Shown in pieces: positions 22,390-34,030 of a stretch of 64,000 nt of DNA. Numbering within the stretch: position 1 is the stretch's first letter; every line of letters begins with the position of its first letter. Source of the DNA: Isoperla grammatica (lineage: Eukaryota > Arthropoda > Insecta > Plecoptera > Perlodidae); assembly GCA_945910005.1 (NCBI GenBank), contig OX246744.1, forward strand, positions 44,237,930 through 44,301,929, given 5' to 3'. Position numbers and translations under genes: made by a program. A model generated the notes under the pieces. The model was not told where the DNA came from. It saw nothing but the letters and a program-made list of their open reading frames with translations, and searched no databases.

Positions 22390-23340
22390 CCTGTCTTGAA
22401 GGTAGTTATCCAACCATTTCAGAGCTAGACCCGTAACTCCATAGTGCTTGAGTTTTTGTATCAGTAGTGGCCTGGATACAGTTTCAAAAGCACGTTTCAA
22501 ATCTAGAGATGCAGCTACAATAAACTTATTTTTAGTGAGACCATCTCCATTGAGAGAAGATCATCTGAGAGCTGTTGGTGTAGATCGATATTTGCGGAAA
22601 CCAAATTGTCTGACACATAATAGTTTGTTTGACTCAAAGTAGGCTGAGAGCTGCTCGTGTATTCATATTTCTAGGATCTTTTCATAGATTGGAAAGATAT
22701 TGATTTGCCTAATATCTTGGGGGACCTTTGGGTCATCTGTCTTGGGTATTCCAATAATTATGGATTTCTTCCAGCTAGCAGGAACTTGCCCAGTTTGATT
22801 GATTCATTGATAAGTTTTAGAAAATTTTTACTGTTTGATAAGAAATTTTTTTTAAAAGTGTCGACTGAAATCTCATCACCCCTTGCAGGGTGCTTGAGGT
22901 TTTTTGTAATTCTTAAAAGATCCGGCATTGTTACTTCCTTAAAACCATCCAGTGATATGGTTTCCGGTGTTATTTCTTTGATTCTTCCAAACAAGTCATA
23001 ATTAGGCACTTCGGGGATAGATTGTTCGATTTCCTGAATACTGTCAATAAGAAATAAATTTAGTTTATTCGCCACTGAGATGTCTTCGTCATTTTGAAAG
23101 ACTACATTTTGGAAGCAGTCTTTTTCTGAGTTTGATTTAGTGTTAGTGATAAACTTCAGGGTTTTCCACATTTGTTTTGAATTGTCCCTGCACTCGTCAA
23201 TTTTCCCTTCTAAATACTGTCATTCAGCTTTTCTTCGTATGTTTGTATAGACATTTCTTGCTTTGACATACTCTTCGAGGCTTTTGAAGTCTTCTGGTTG
23301 CATGTACGTTACGGTAAACGGATTGTTGGGCCGAGCTTTC
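22390..23340 (-). pseudogene. Non-LTR retrotransposon (LINE) reverse-transcriptase fragment
   Basis: Minus strand: VTYMQPEDFKSLEEYVKARN, then QMWKTLKFITNTKSNSEKD, ISVANKLNLFLIDSI, HPARGDEISVDTFKKNFLS. After frame changes it reads SWKKSIIIGIPKTDDPK and RQINIFPIYEKILE, then LDLKRAFETVSRPLLIQKLK and LKWLDNYL. This order (pre-RT linker, fingers, then the AFD-like palm motif, here RAFETV) is typical of CR1/Jockey-like LINE RTs. Several frameshifts are present and the catalytic YxDD block is missing. Confidence 0.7.
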
Positions 23341-23386
23341 ACGATTACCTCCACCCATTCAAAGGGAACATGTTTTCTTTAAGTGT

Positions 23387-23955
23387 TCAATGAGTGCATG
23401 TTTTCTTTAAGTGTTCAATGAGTGCGAAGTCCCTGTCGCAGGGCAAAAAGCTATGGCCGCTGTACAAGAACTTCTGATCTATTCTAGAGAACAGTTTATT
23501 CGTTATACACCACTGGAACAACGCTAGCATTCGCCAGTTGTTGTATTGTCCGACACATCTGTCGGACCACACTATTAGTTTCCGCTCGTTGCCAGGTTCA
23601 AGCTCTTGAAAGATATCGGTTTTAACAAACAGGATGAAATTTCTGATGATCCTCGTTTCGCTACACTCTCGTTCCAAATTGTTGCTGCGTTCGTGCCAGC
23701 GTCATGGATGCAATAATTATACGTTGAAAACTGGCGCTGATAAAAAACAGATGAGTGAGTCAGCGTTGGGCAAAACAATACCTGTTGAAGATCTGTGAAT
23801 ACAACAAAGAGCTTCGAGTTCACTTTTGCTGCCTCTTGGTCTGCGTGCAGGCTCTCGTAGGCCTTCTCTGCTTTACGATGGTGGAGTGCTTACTTGAACA
23901 TTCCTCTGGGCTAAGAGTGCCACTTGACCGGGAGGTACCTCCCGGTACCTTCCCT
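23387..23955 (-). pseudogene. DUF7869-like putative DDE transposase fragment
   Basis: Minus strand: TDLQQVLFCPTLTHSSVFYQ, STYNYCIHDAG, SEISSCLLK, then after a frame change KLIVWSDRCVGQYNNWRM and FLYSGHSFLPCDRDFALIEH. The three blocks (DLQ, WSDxCxGQxxN, GHSFLPCDRDF) match the invertebrate family annotated as DUF7869, whose acidic residues are laid out like an RNase H-fold transposase. It lies between two LINE fragments. A more complete relative is at 62142-64000. Confidence 0.7.
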
Positions 23956-23959
23956 GTTT

Positions 23960-25030
23960 CACCCTTCTGATATCATTTGTACCCACCATTGCCACTACCG
24001 TTTCCGCCCCCGACCTCTTCCCGCTCAGAATTGATGCCAGGGTCCTCGTCGTTACCTCGGGGTACGGTGAGTCAGCTTCACTGACTTCCGTTTGAATAGT
24101 ACTTTTTTACTGGCAGGTCTTGTGACATTATTACACAATCTGGAACAATGCAACACATACACCTTATATAGGCTATAGTAATGTAAAGGCCTAGGCTTGG
24201 CCCTACCCATTCAAAACATGTCCTAAAAATATGTAGCCCAAGGGACCTAGTCCTATTTGATGTTATGACTTTTAGGCCAAATTTATCGAACTATATCTAG
24301 AGAAAGACTAGGTCTAAGCCTACTTATCGTTTAACGCTAATTTAATATCAAAATGCTACTCTCTTCCCAATTCTGGCCTAGGCCTAGCCCTACTTCTAGG
24401 TTAGGTTAGGGCTTTGCCTGGGCTTAAGGGCTAGGGCCCAGGCCTAAATCTTGTCTTTGGCTGACAAACCTTAACAACTGGGCCTACTATTAGGCCTAGC
24501 CTAGGCTAGTCAGTTTTCAGTGCCGCACAACTTGCTGTACATCTCAGCTGATGTTGCACAATTTATGATATGCATCATGATCTTTTTATCAATAGAGGTT
24601 ATTATGACTTTTTGTGCCTTTGCGTCCTTTTTCTTCCATAGTTTTGTCTCAAGTCTAGGCCTACCTTGATTTTACTGACGCCACAATGCCCACGCCACGC
24701 CAACACGCATTGCTTTCTGCATCGGCACAAACACAACACTGTTTTAACGTGTTTTACTTTTTGTTTTTATGCTACATAATATCTTGGTCCCATAACCTGT
24801 TGAGGATGAGTTGTTATTTTAAGTTTGATATAAAAGTCTTCCAGTGGATATGAATAAGACTTTATTATAACTAAACACAGAAAGATCACTGAGCATGTAA
24901 TTACATTTTTAGGCCACTGCACAGCACTGCCACCACAACTTCTATAGCAGTGTTACCACACAGACATACTAAAATAAACTAATCGATATATCGTTGCTGT
25001 TGTTGTTGTTACTGTCACATTATTTTTCTA
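23960..25030. other. Gene-poor stretch rich in CTAGGCCTA motifs
   Basis: No supported gene. 24170-24520 is dense in tttaggcctagg-type words (AGGCCTA/TAGGCCT). 24930-25020 includes a short GTT repeat. Confidence 0.4.
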
Positions 25031-25036
25031 TGATCA

Positions 25037-25420
25037 TTACAGTTTCTTAACAGTTCGCACCTTGTTGTCTGAATTGTTTATTATCGATGCATGGAAGTCA
25101 CGTTTAGCTTTATTTATGGTTTTTGATAAGTCCTTCTTAAAATTGCTAAAGAATAGTTTAAAGTCCGTACTGCTATCAACCTTGCTCTGTTGATATAATA
25201 CACGCTTCAATTTACATGATGCTCGAATTTCCTCTGTTATCCACCCTTTATAACAATTTGCAGTATTTTTTGGACGGAAGAGTTTTTTAGGGAAATGTGT
25301 TCCAAATATAGAAAGGTAGATTTTAATAAATTGGTTGAATTTTAAGTCAACTTGATCTAATGGTATGTTATACATACTAGTCCAGTCTACGCAACCTAAA
25401 TCACATATAAAATGAAGGGC
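25037..25420 (-). pseudogene. LINE fragment (segment between endonuclease and RT)
   Basis: Minus strand: YKGWITEEIRASCKLKRVLY, FFSNFKKDLSKTINKAKRDF, NNSDNKVRTVKKL. This is the basic linker typical of CR1/RTE/Jockey LINEs upstream of the RT (W-I-T-x-E, then LxKxINKAKRxxY, then SDNKxRTxW). It differs from the 23180-23340 linker, so it is a second element. Confidence 0.6.
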
Positions 25421-25916
25421 TCTGTGATAAAGTTGCCTAACCCACTTTTACCTATATAAGGGATAATTTGAGGAATAGGAAAATATTAGTCGTAAATGAC
25501 TTAAAATGATAATCACATGTTTAGTACTTGTTTAATGTTAATAAACATTCAATAAATAATAATCAATGGACAAAAAAAAATTAAACATGAAAGGGTACCC
25601 TGTGTCAATCAACAAAAAGGTTAGGCATGTTAAGCAAAATTTAAAAGTGAAATATTATTAAAAATTGTAGTTTAGGCATGTTTAGCACAACACAAAATGA
25701 ATGAAATTCTGTAAAATGTTGCTTAGGCAATATAAATTACAGCAAACAATAGATTAGGTATTCATATTAGAACACGTTCAAGAAAATTAAATTGTGTTAC
25801 ATAGTGTAAAACCAATTGTAATATTACAATAATTCCGTAGCCTACATTCTTAGTATTTTTATATAGGCCTAATTACATCATGTTAATACATTTTTTACCA
25901 TTTTATTTTGTAAGAT
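25420..25916. other. AT-rich stretch without recognised features
   Basis: No coding blocks or repeats with clear borders were seen. Confidence 0.4.
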
Positions 25917-26500
25917 TTAACTTGAATCGCCCTCTGAACCGTCAGATTCATCCCCACTTACCAGGCCATTATCTTCAGCAGTTGGATTTGCTTGAAGGGC
26001 TCGGTAAAATGGGTGATGAACGGCCGGGATGTAGTTTAACAACACCATGAGCTGCTTGTATAATGCGATGGGCGCTGCTTGTAGAGCGATGGGCGCTGCT
26101 TGTAGTGCGATGGGCGCTGCTTGTAGAGCGATGGGCGCTGCTTGTAGTGCGATGGGCGCTGCGGCTAGAGCGATGGGCACTGCTTGTAGTGCGATGGGCG
26201 CTGCTTGTAGAGCGATGGGCGCTTCTTGTAGTGCGGTGGGCGCTGCTTGTAGAGCGATGGGCGCTGCTTGTAGTGCGATGGGCGCTGCTTGTAGTGCGAT
26301 GAGCGCTGCTTGTAGTGCGATGGGCGCTGCTTGTAGTGCGATGGGCGCTGCGGCTAGAGCGATGGGCGCTGCTTGTAGTGCGATGGGCGCTTCTTGTTGT
26401 GCGATGGGCGCTGCTTGTAGAGCGATGGGCGCTGCTTGTAGTGCGATGGGCGCTGCTTGTAGTGCGATGGGCGCTGCGGCTAGAGCGAACCATTTTGAAT
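25917..26500 (-). repeat. 21-bp minisatellite (APIALQA)n with a short acidic C-terminal tail
   Basis: About 21 tandem units of gcttgtagtgcgatgggcgct, variants gta/cta and aga/agt. In one minus frame the unit reads APIALQA and runs without a stop into the unique tail YKQLMVLLNYIPAVHHPFYR, ALQANPTAEDNGLVSGDESD, GSEGDSS and a stop at 25917. The unique acidic tail suggests that the array may lie in the 3' end of a real coding sequence. The other two minus-strand frames and all plus frames are also largely open, so the case is moderate. No family was recognised. Confidence 0.6.
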
Positions 26501-26559
26501 GTGATACTTAACGAGTTGGTTATATTTATCAAACTTTCTTGACGTCGGTGTTGATCTGC

Positions 26560-27600
26560 GTCTTTGGTTTCGTTGCAATATTTCTGTGATTGTGAGGGTC
26601 ACGCACGTTCGATAACGCGACAAGAACTTAACATTCGTGTAGAATACAGTTTGGTCGTCCCCCTCAAATATCTCTGCGGACGTTGCGGTACTGCGATTTG
26701 GTCCTCATTCAGCTTCTCCTTTATTTCCCTCCTCCAAACATCCTCAACCACCTCACAGTTCATATCCACCCGTCCTTTACCCCCCTCCTCCTTGTCCTTT
26801 CCCGATTCAGTTTCCTTCCTCCCCCCACCACCTTGTTATCCTTCTCCTCATTATCCGGTGGTTATTCCCTCCAACCACCACTCCTCCACCCACACCGCCC
26901 TCGCCCTCAACAAAACTCCCCCCCCCCAACTCCTCTTGCTCAATCAACTTCGCTTCCCTCCCTGCCCTACCTCTACATCCTTTGCATTGCCATGAGCGCC
27001 CCTTGTCCCTTTTTAGATCCATGTACTGGGCCTCGGTTAGGCCAGCACAGCTCGGGTAGAACCACCCGTTGGAATCGTCTCTTTCTAAAAGTATCCCAAA
27101 TACCCGTCAAATTCCCGATGGTCGGCGATGTCGACCATTTTGAATGCGATACTGCGATTTGGTTTTCTTCAGCTCTTTCCAAATATCCCAAATACTCTTC
27201 AAATTCCCGATGGTCGGCGGTGTCGACCATTTTGAATGCGATACTGCGATTTGGTTTTGTTCAGCTCTTTCCAGATATCCCAAATACTCTTCAAATTCCC
27301 GATGGTCGGCGATGCGACCATTTTGAATGCGATACTGCGATTTGGTTTTCTTCAGCTCTTTCCAAATATCCCAAATACTCTTCAAATTCCCGATGGTCGG
27401 CGGTGTCGACCATTTTGAATGCGATACTGCGATTTGGTTTTCTTCAGCTCTTTCCAAATATCCCAAATACTCTTCAAATTCCCGATGGTCGGCGATGCGA
27501 CCATTTTGAATGCGATACTGCGATTTGGTTTTCTTCAGCTCTTTCTTCAAACTACTGATGGTCGGCGATGTTGGCCATTTTGAATGCGATACTGCGATTT
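26560..27600. repeat. Family A repeat, copy 3, with its tail unit tandemly expanded (91-92 bp)
   Basis: Starts with the family A module CGTTGCAATATTTCTGTG. It is interrupted by a pyrimidine-rich block (26740-26960, shared with 55310-55445). From 27100 to 27600 it carries five to six copies of the family A tail unit (CCCGATGGTCGGCGATG at 27118, 27209, 27301, 27391 and 27483; spacing 90-92 bp). Elsewhere (7680, 33120, 35290) the tail unit occurs only once or twice. Confidence 0.8.
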
Positions 27601-27603
27601 GGT

Positions 27604-30190
27604 TCATAAGGAAACCGGGGTCTCCGCAGGGGAAGAGCAACGGGTAGACCATGGGGTCCAGGGTGCCGGCGAGAAGGTTGATCTTCTGCGGACCGGTCGA
27701 CCTGGAATGCCGGCGGCCTCTGCTGCTGCACGTTCTGTTTCGAGGACGTCCTTCATCGTGAGGAAGGCGGCGCAGAACGGATTGATCTCCCTGATCATCG
27801 TCTCGACGGCACGCAACACGTTGTCCTTGCACCTTGGCTCGGCGTTACGTCTCGCGTCCGTCACCCGGTCAGCATCCACAAAGCAGATCTGGTTCTGCTT
27901 CCTTGGTTTGTCTGGCAGCGGATCCACGCAGTGCATCCTGTGATAGATGTTGCCCTGGATCTTGAAGACCGGCGGACCGGGTCCCAGCGCGATGATGTTG
28001 TCAGCGTTGAACGAAGCAAACTGGAAAGCAGAGTTGTACTGACGGATGTGTTGTCGAAAGTGTTTGCCGTTTTCAGCGGGATCGTTTTCCGTCGGCAGCG
28101 CGCGCAGCATCTCGCGACACGCGTCGAGGGCGTCGGGTTTAACTTTGCCCAGGGTGCAACATGTGTTGTATAGACCCTTGCGGTTCTTCTTCTTCATCTC
28201 GAAGTGGAGCGCAAGACAGTGGGGTACGGGACATCTGGCGGTGAGATTCCCGCAAGACAACTGCTCGACGTCTTCTCCCTCTAGGGCGACGGCGTCGCGG
28301 TACGTCTTGGGCGGACGTCGGTTGGCCACGCTCGGTCGGAAGGCAAGCTCCGCAAACACAAAGTCTGGCAGTTCCGGTCCCTCCGTCGGGTTGGGAAAGT
28401 TGTCTCCGACGTCCTCGGCCGCCTCCTCCTGGGCGATTGCGTCACGTGCGGCTTGTTCCAGGGCGGCTTCAGCACGATTCTTTGCCGACTCCTTCTGCTT
28501 CCGTCGCAATCTTTTAGATGCGTCGGTCCCCGCTTTCCTCCTGGAAACGTGTCTCTTCCGTAGGTTTGATATGGAAGATCTTCTGCTTGTCGAAGAGACG
28601 GACGAGTCCGACTCCTCTGACGGCGAGGAAGCTTCGGAGTTCAGAGATTCGTCTCTGTCGGACTCTGTGTCGCCGTCGGTACTCTCGCAGTCGGGTATAT
28701 TGCGCTTCAACTCTAGCACCACGTAGTGGCCGTCCAGGTATTCGTCTCGGGCCATGCCAGAGAACAGCAGGTGATTGTACGGAGCGTCTCCGCCTTTTCG
28801 GTAACACTGGAGGTTCCACTGTACCAACGTGGGATTCAGTTGTCTGTGCCACTTCAAATTTACTTCGTACATTTGGGCAAAGGCTTGTGCCTCCATCTCG
28901 GTGCCGTAGACGCGTTCATTGGACATCTGCTGGCAATATTGGTGGACGTCACGGTACTCGCTTACTAGGCCCAGTGGTTGGATATGTAGTCGACGACCTC
29001 GCGTCTCACACGCTGGTGGTCGTCCTGGTGTCCCATCTGGATGTAGCTGAGACATCTGAAGAGGCAGTTGCCATCTCCGGGCACGTACAGCTTGTTGTAC
29101 TGTGCGTCTTATTCTTGCATTTGCACACACGTGTGCTCGTCGTCGACGTCCGGGTCTGGGTCAGCTGCAGACACGGAACCGGCGGCGAATTTGCTCGGGG
29201 TAGCATGGGCCGTCTCTGGCACCGGTTCCTGCTGCTTGGTGGCATCTGTGGTGGGCGCAGCTTGGAAACAAACTGGTGGAAACACGCCAGTTTCGTCTTC
29301 ACGACTTGGCCGGCAAACGAGGATTTTCTCGCCATCGTCTCGTGTTGTCACGCTCATGTGGACGTTGAACATGTGGGAGAAGGCTATCAACTCTACATCC
29401 GTACCGTGGACACTCTCCTTGGACATTTCCAGGCGATAGTGCCGCACATCGGTGAAGTTGTTTTCGTACTTGTGCAAGTAGTCGTGGTCGCACACGTAGT
29501 TGACTATCCCGCGTCTGACCTGCTGGTAGTCTTCCGACTGTCTGAACAGGAAGTTGCAGAGAGCTTTGAAGAGGCGGTTGGGATCTGCGGGGTCGGTGAC
29601 CTCCATGCATGCTACCCAAGACGTCATCTCGTTGTCGCCCTCGGCCCAGTTTTCCTTGATTACAGCGTATATGGGCATGGAACACTCTCTATTGCTGGTG
29701 GGAGTAGCGACCGTGTATGGCACAACTTTCCCCCTCTTCATGGCCCCTCTGGCTGTAGACGGGGTGTTGGAAACGACGCTGTCTCCGGATGTCGAAGATT
29801 GTTCGGAGATGCGTCCGCTCCGGCGGGGGGGCAACGTGGCAGCGACAACGGTAGGAGTCTTCCTCTTTCTGGTACGACGAGGGACAATCGTAACTTCGTC
29901 GGCGACAGGAGACGGGGGCTCGCTGACCTCTGACCCTGCTGTCCCCCTTGTTCCACGAACGGGCCTTGAGGGACACACAGGGCTATCGACGACTGTTTCG
30001 CCCGTGGGCGTAGGGGGTTCGGACACTCCTGCCGTCCCACTAGTTCCCCGAAGGGGCCTTGCGGGACGTACAGGAGCCTCGACGACGGTTTCGCCCGGGG
30101 GCGTTGGGGGTTCGTCGACTTTAGCGCCTGACGTCCCCCTAGTAACCCGAAGGGGCCTTGAGGGACGCACAGGAGCCTCGGCACCACTCT
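27604..30190 (-). pseudogene. Helitron fragment: tandem OTU domains plus Helitron-like N domain
   Basis: On the minus strand, a Pro/Arg-rich leader (30170-29700) precedes OTU-like region 1 (DPADPNRLFKALCNFLFRQS, then YRLEMSKESVHGTDVELIAF; catalytic Cys absent). A stop follows at 29109, then OTU region 2 (YVPGDGNCLFRCLSYIQMGH with Asp-Cys; a frameshift near 28970; then VHGxE-like RVYGTEMEAQAFAQMYEV and the His block DGHYVVLE). An acidic Ser-rich linker follows, then the Helitron-like N domain (FRQHIRQYNSAFQFASFNAD, GPPVFKIQGNIYHRM, DPLPDKPRKQNQICFVD). The reading breaks off at 27604 (DPMVYPLLFPCGDPGF), where family A sequence begins. OTU peptidase modules are known from some animal Helitrons. 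Further parts of the same kind lie at 30654-32360, 35420-35781 and 54300-55060. Confidence 0.8.
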
Positions 30191-30595
30191 TACCTTTTTT
30201 GTTGTCGCGTCAGCAGTGGGGGCCATGTATGTTTGTTTGCAATCGAGACATTAGAGCCACTCGCCGAGTCACAGCCCGAGGTGTGGCCTGGTGGCGGTTG
30301 CTCTACATCACCTGTTGCACGGCATGTGAGAAAAAAAAAGTAAATTAATGTAGGCATGAGTACACAACTTTTGAAAATTACAGTGTTATTGAAAAGTTTG
30401 GAAAGCTAATTGTGGCGGCATTTAACCCGAGTGTGTGAACAATAAATGTAATTGTGTAATCATTATTGTAACCCGTAAGTGTAGACAATTGAACATGAAA
30501 ATAAATACAATCGTTTTAATAAACATAAGGGAAACATTATTTAAATGCAAATGAAAAAGTAATAAATTAATAAAAGGAAAATGTCACACATGTCG
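30190..30595. other. AT-rich gap between Helitron pieces
   Basis: No coding block was seen apart from short stretches resembling 12700-12750 (AGTGGGGGCCATG...GAGACAAT at 30216-30245), i.e. a fragment of the 81-bp repeat unit. Confidence 0.4.
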
Positions 30596-30653
30596 GTTGG
30601 CCACGCTGGGTCGGAAGGTGGGCTCCGCAAACACAAAGTCTGGCAGTTCCGGT

Positions 30654-32360
30654 CTACCCGTGCGCCTTGTTGACGGTCATCGCGTACGAGAGTTTCACAG
30701 GGAACTGCACCCGCTCCATTTTGAATGGAAATTGGCGTATGTCGTCATAGATCATTTTCATGCGCGGCAAGTAAGTTGTGTTGCCGGCGAATTTCCCGTC
30801 CGTCACGATCTTGCAGTGCAAGAGGTTCTGGTGGGCGTCGAGCACCTCCATGCGGGTGACGTTGGTGAGTCCCTCGGCCAGGTCGACGTTGCTCAGCAAC
30901 ATGACGATGGCGCCGACCTTGACATTCAATTAGTGAGGAGGGAATCTGTGCGGAGCCATCTCGTTGAGCACCTCCTGGGTGATCCGGGGACCGTCGTTGT
31001 GCTGCTCGATTAGTTTGTCGGCGCTGTAGAAAGTCACCTTTTCGCCGGGCAGCGCGGCGAGTATCTGCTCGTTGATGCATCCCACCATGTAGTTGGTGGG
31101 CGTGAGGATGGCCCTAGGGGCGACGTCCTCGTCGAGCGTCTGTCCGAAGATAATCCTCGGCATGTCGTTGGCAACCACCTTGCAAGACGGGTCGAGCTCG
31201 ACCATGTCACGCATGGGAGGTGGCATGGCCTGTGGCAGAGTGCCGTCGCCCGGGGCCAGCAGCCACGCGGCCCACTCATGTTGCCCGGGGCCAGCAGCCA
31301 CGCGGCCCACTCCTGTCGCCCGGGGCCAGCAGCCACGCGGCCCACTCCTGTCGCCCGGGGCCAGCAGCCACGCGGCCCACTCCTGTCGCCCAGGGCCAGC
31401 AGTTACGCGGCCCACTCATGTAGCCCAGGGCCAGCAGCCACGCGGCCCACTCCTGTCGCCCGGGGCCAGCAGCCACGCAGCCCAATCCTGTAGCCCAGGG
31501 CCAGCAGCCACGCGGCCCACTCCTGTCGCCCGGGGCCAGCAGCCACGCGGCCCACTCCTGTCGCCCGGGGCCAGCAGCCACGCGGCCCACTCCTGTCGCC
31601 CGGGGCCAGCAGCCACGCGGCCCACTCCTGTCGCCCAGGGCCAGCAGCCACGCGGCCCACTCCTGTCGCCCAGGGCCAGCAGCCACGCGGCCCACTCCTG
31701 TCGCCCGGGGCCAGCAGCCACGCGGCCCACTCCTGTTGCCCGGGGCCAGCAGCCACGCGGCCCACTCCTGTTGCCCGGGGCCAGCAGCCACGCGGCCCAC
31801 TCCTGTTGCCCGGGGCCAGCAGCCACGCGGCCCACTCCTGTTGCCCGGGGCCAGCAGCCACGCGGCCCACTCCTGTTGCCCGGGGCCAGCAGCCACGCGG
31901 CCCACTCCTGTTGCCCGGGGCCAGCAGCCACGCGGCCCACTCCTGTTGCCCAGGGCCAGCAGCCACGCGGCCCACTCCTGTTGCCCGGGGCCAGCAGCCA
32001 CGCGGCCCACTCCTGTTGCCCGGGGCCAGCAGCCACGCGGCCCACTCCTGTTGCCCGGGGCTAGCAGCCACGCAGCCCACTCCTGTCGCCCGGGGCCAGC
32101 AGCCACGCGGCCCACTCCTGTTGCCCGGGGCCGGCGCGCAGGTTGTCGACGAGCGGCCACAGGTACGAGAACTTGAGGCACGACTCGACAGTTTTGTGCG
32201 TCTCGTTGGACGTGACGACGGGTAGCAGCTGTCGGAAGTCACCTCCGAACAGCATTGGCTTGGGGACGTCCTCCCTGTTGGTCATGAACCTGAGAAAGTT
32301 GTCGACGCATCTGAACGCCTCCTTGTCGACCATCGACACCTCGTCGATGACAATCACGGA
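30654..32360 (-). pseudogene. Helitron PIF1-type helicase fragment, split by a minisatellite
   Basis: Minus strand from 32357: VIDEVSMVDKEAFRCVDNFL (Walker B), LFGGDFRQLLPVV (motif III), SYLWPLVDNLRA. Then comes the 35-bp array. At 31250 coding resumes with LLAPGDGTLPQ, RAILTPTNYMVGCINEQIL, and KVGAIVMLLSNVDLAEGLTN and FPVKLSYAMTVNKAHG (motifs V-VI). A frame change occurs near 30925. The Walker A segment is missing on the 5' side (32360 joins family B). The block order matches the C-terminal helicase of Helitrons, which unwinds DNA during rolling-circle transposition. Confidence 0.82.
31245..32135. repeat. 35-bp minisatellite (about 25 copies) inside the Helitron helicase
   Basis: Unit gtcgcccggggccagcagcc + acgcggcccactcct (35 bp), with a T/C variant (gttgccc) dominating the 31735-32060 half. 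The units keep helicase peptide QxEWAAWLLAPGD in one frame. 35 is not a multiple of 3, so three units (105 bp) restore the frame, and all six frames stay open for long distances. That makes the long open frames here artefacts of the repeat. Confidence 0.93.
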
Positions 32361-32379
32361 AGCGTCTCACATCCGACCC

Positions 32380-32760
32380 CAAACTAGATGGGCCTACGTG
32401 TAAGAATAGACATTTCACACACCAAAGTGGTGTACTGGGCTATGCTAATAAGGGGAATAGATAATAATGTCAAATTACAGTCGTTTGTTATGGAGAAACA
32501 CATTTTACGTTAGGTAATTGTTTACACACTGTTTGGCGGCTCGGCGCCTCCAACCTGCCTCGATTGCTGCTGCTCCTCCTGCCGAGACAGGCCGGCTACC
32601 CCCTCCACTACAGACAACGAGTGTACAAGTGATATTGTATGTTCGTTCTTAATATTATTATGATGATTATTATTGTCAGTACAGTGGTCTGCAACTTTTT
32701 TTACAAATTTCTACACACTCAAGTAGCTGTGATTCTAAATATTGCACAATCCTGTACTTG
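32380..32760. repeat. Family B repeat, copy
   Basis: Shares CACCAAAGTGGTGTACTGG, GGAGAAACACATTTTACG, ATTATTATGATGATTATT and CAGTGGTCTGCAACTTTTTT with 9500-10110 and 33690-34560. Confidence 0.7.
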
Positions 32761-33290
32761 GGGCTGAAGAACGGAGGGTCTAGGCGTCCGGTCTATCTAG
32801 AAAGCTACTCTGGTAGTCTAATGTCCAGCCCTAGCTCTGGGCCGGGCTCCCGGAATCCCGTTTCTAGCCCCCCCCCCCACCCTTGTTGTCTTCTTTTAAA
32901 TACATATTTTATGGAAGTTTCTTAACATTTCGTCGGTGGTGGTCCCTGTCTGTCTTCGTTGCAATATTTCTGTTACTGTGAGGCTCACGCACGGTCGATA
33001 ACGCGGTATGAACTGGATATTGGTGTAGAATACAGTGGGGTCGTCCCCCTTAAATATCCCTGCGGACGTTGCGGTACTGCGATTTGGTTTTCTTCATTGT
33101 TTTTTTCTAAAATGATTCCAAATACTCTTCAAATTCCTGATGGTCGACGATGTCAGCCATTTTAATGCGGTACTGCAATTTGGTTTTCTTCAGCTCTTTC
33201 CAAATATCCCAAATACTCTTCAAATTCCTGATGGTCGGCGATGTCGGCCATTTTGAATGTGATACTTAACGAGTTGGTTATATTCATCAA
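32757..33290. repeat. Family A repeat, copy 4
   Basis: Begins at GGGGCTGAAGAACGGAGGG, includes the C run at 32870, CGTTGCAATATTTCTG, and two tail units ending GATGTCGGCCATTTTGAATG. Confidence 0.75.
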
Positions 33291-33319
33291 ACTTTCTTTA
33301 TGTCGGTGTTGATCCGCGT

Positions 33320-34030
33320 CTTAGGCCTAGCATATACCTAGGCGTTGGGATCAATGTAATGGGGAAAGGATGTCATGGCAAATGACTTGAGGAAAAACAT
33401 TTGTTTTAAATTTTTTTTATTTGGGCAGGTTTATGGCCCCAGACCCATGGAAATGGTAGTTGTTAATCGTTCCTATGTGGGTATGGCCGCCCCTTCCAGG
33501 TCGCCGCCAACGCTGGCGCCGACCGTTGCGCCTCTGCCGCTTGCGTTCTTCTGTGGGCAAACACAAACGTTTCAATTTACGTTACACTCGTGGATAGATT
33601 CTGTCTTCATTACGTACACGAGCAAATGTTACCGTGACCTCGTCTCGCATCCGACCGTAAACTAGATAGGCCTACGTGTAAGAATAGACATTACACACAC
33701 CAAAGTGGTGTACTGGGCATGCTAATAATGGAATAGATAATAATTTCAAATTACAGTCTTTTGTTATGGAGAAACACATTTTACGTTAGGTAATTGTTTA
33801 CACACTGTTTGGCGGCTGCTCTACCTGCCGGGCCGGCTAACACCTCGACTACAAACAACGAGTGTACAAGTGATATTGTATGTTCGTTCTTAATATTATT
33901 ATGATGATTATTATTATCAGTACAGGGGAAAAGTCACAAACGTTTCTATTTGTGTAACATTGCAGCATAGATTGCGTCTTCAATTATGGACGTGACAAAT
34001 GTGACCGTGACCCCGTCTCACATATAACCA
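33320..34030. repeat. Family B repeat, copy
   Basis: Starts with AGCATATACCTAGGCG and GATCAATGTAATGGGGAAAGG, followed by the CAAACGTTTCAATTTACG and ATTATTATGATGATTATT modules as in 9240-9800. Interrupted at 34030 by the (TTTA)n-tailed element and resuming at 34297. Confidence 0.7.

Noticed and set aside
23630..23665. Hammerhead ribozyme core (CTGATGA at 23642)
   Set aside because: No GAAA-plus-stem arrangement at the required distance; the site lies in the transposase coding region.
22390..25420. One LINE split by insertion of the DUF7869-like fragment
   Set aside because: The linker sequences on the two sides differ and overlap in content (both contain the pre-RT basic region), so they are two elements.
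28518..29933. 471-codon plus-strand frame
   Set aside because: It is the antisense of the Helitron OTU and N-domain coding region, which is GC-rich and so free of stops.
31093..32242. Long open frames of 140-320 codons on both strands
   Set aside because: They arise from the 35-bp repeat, which leaves all frames open. Only the helicase reading on the minus strand has flanking homology.
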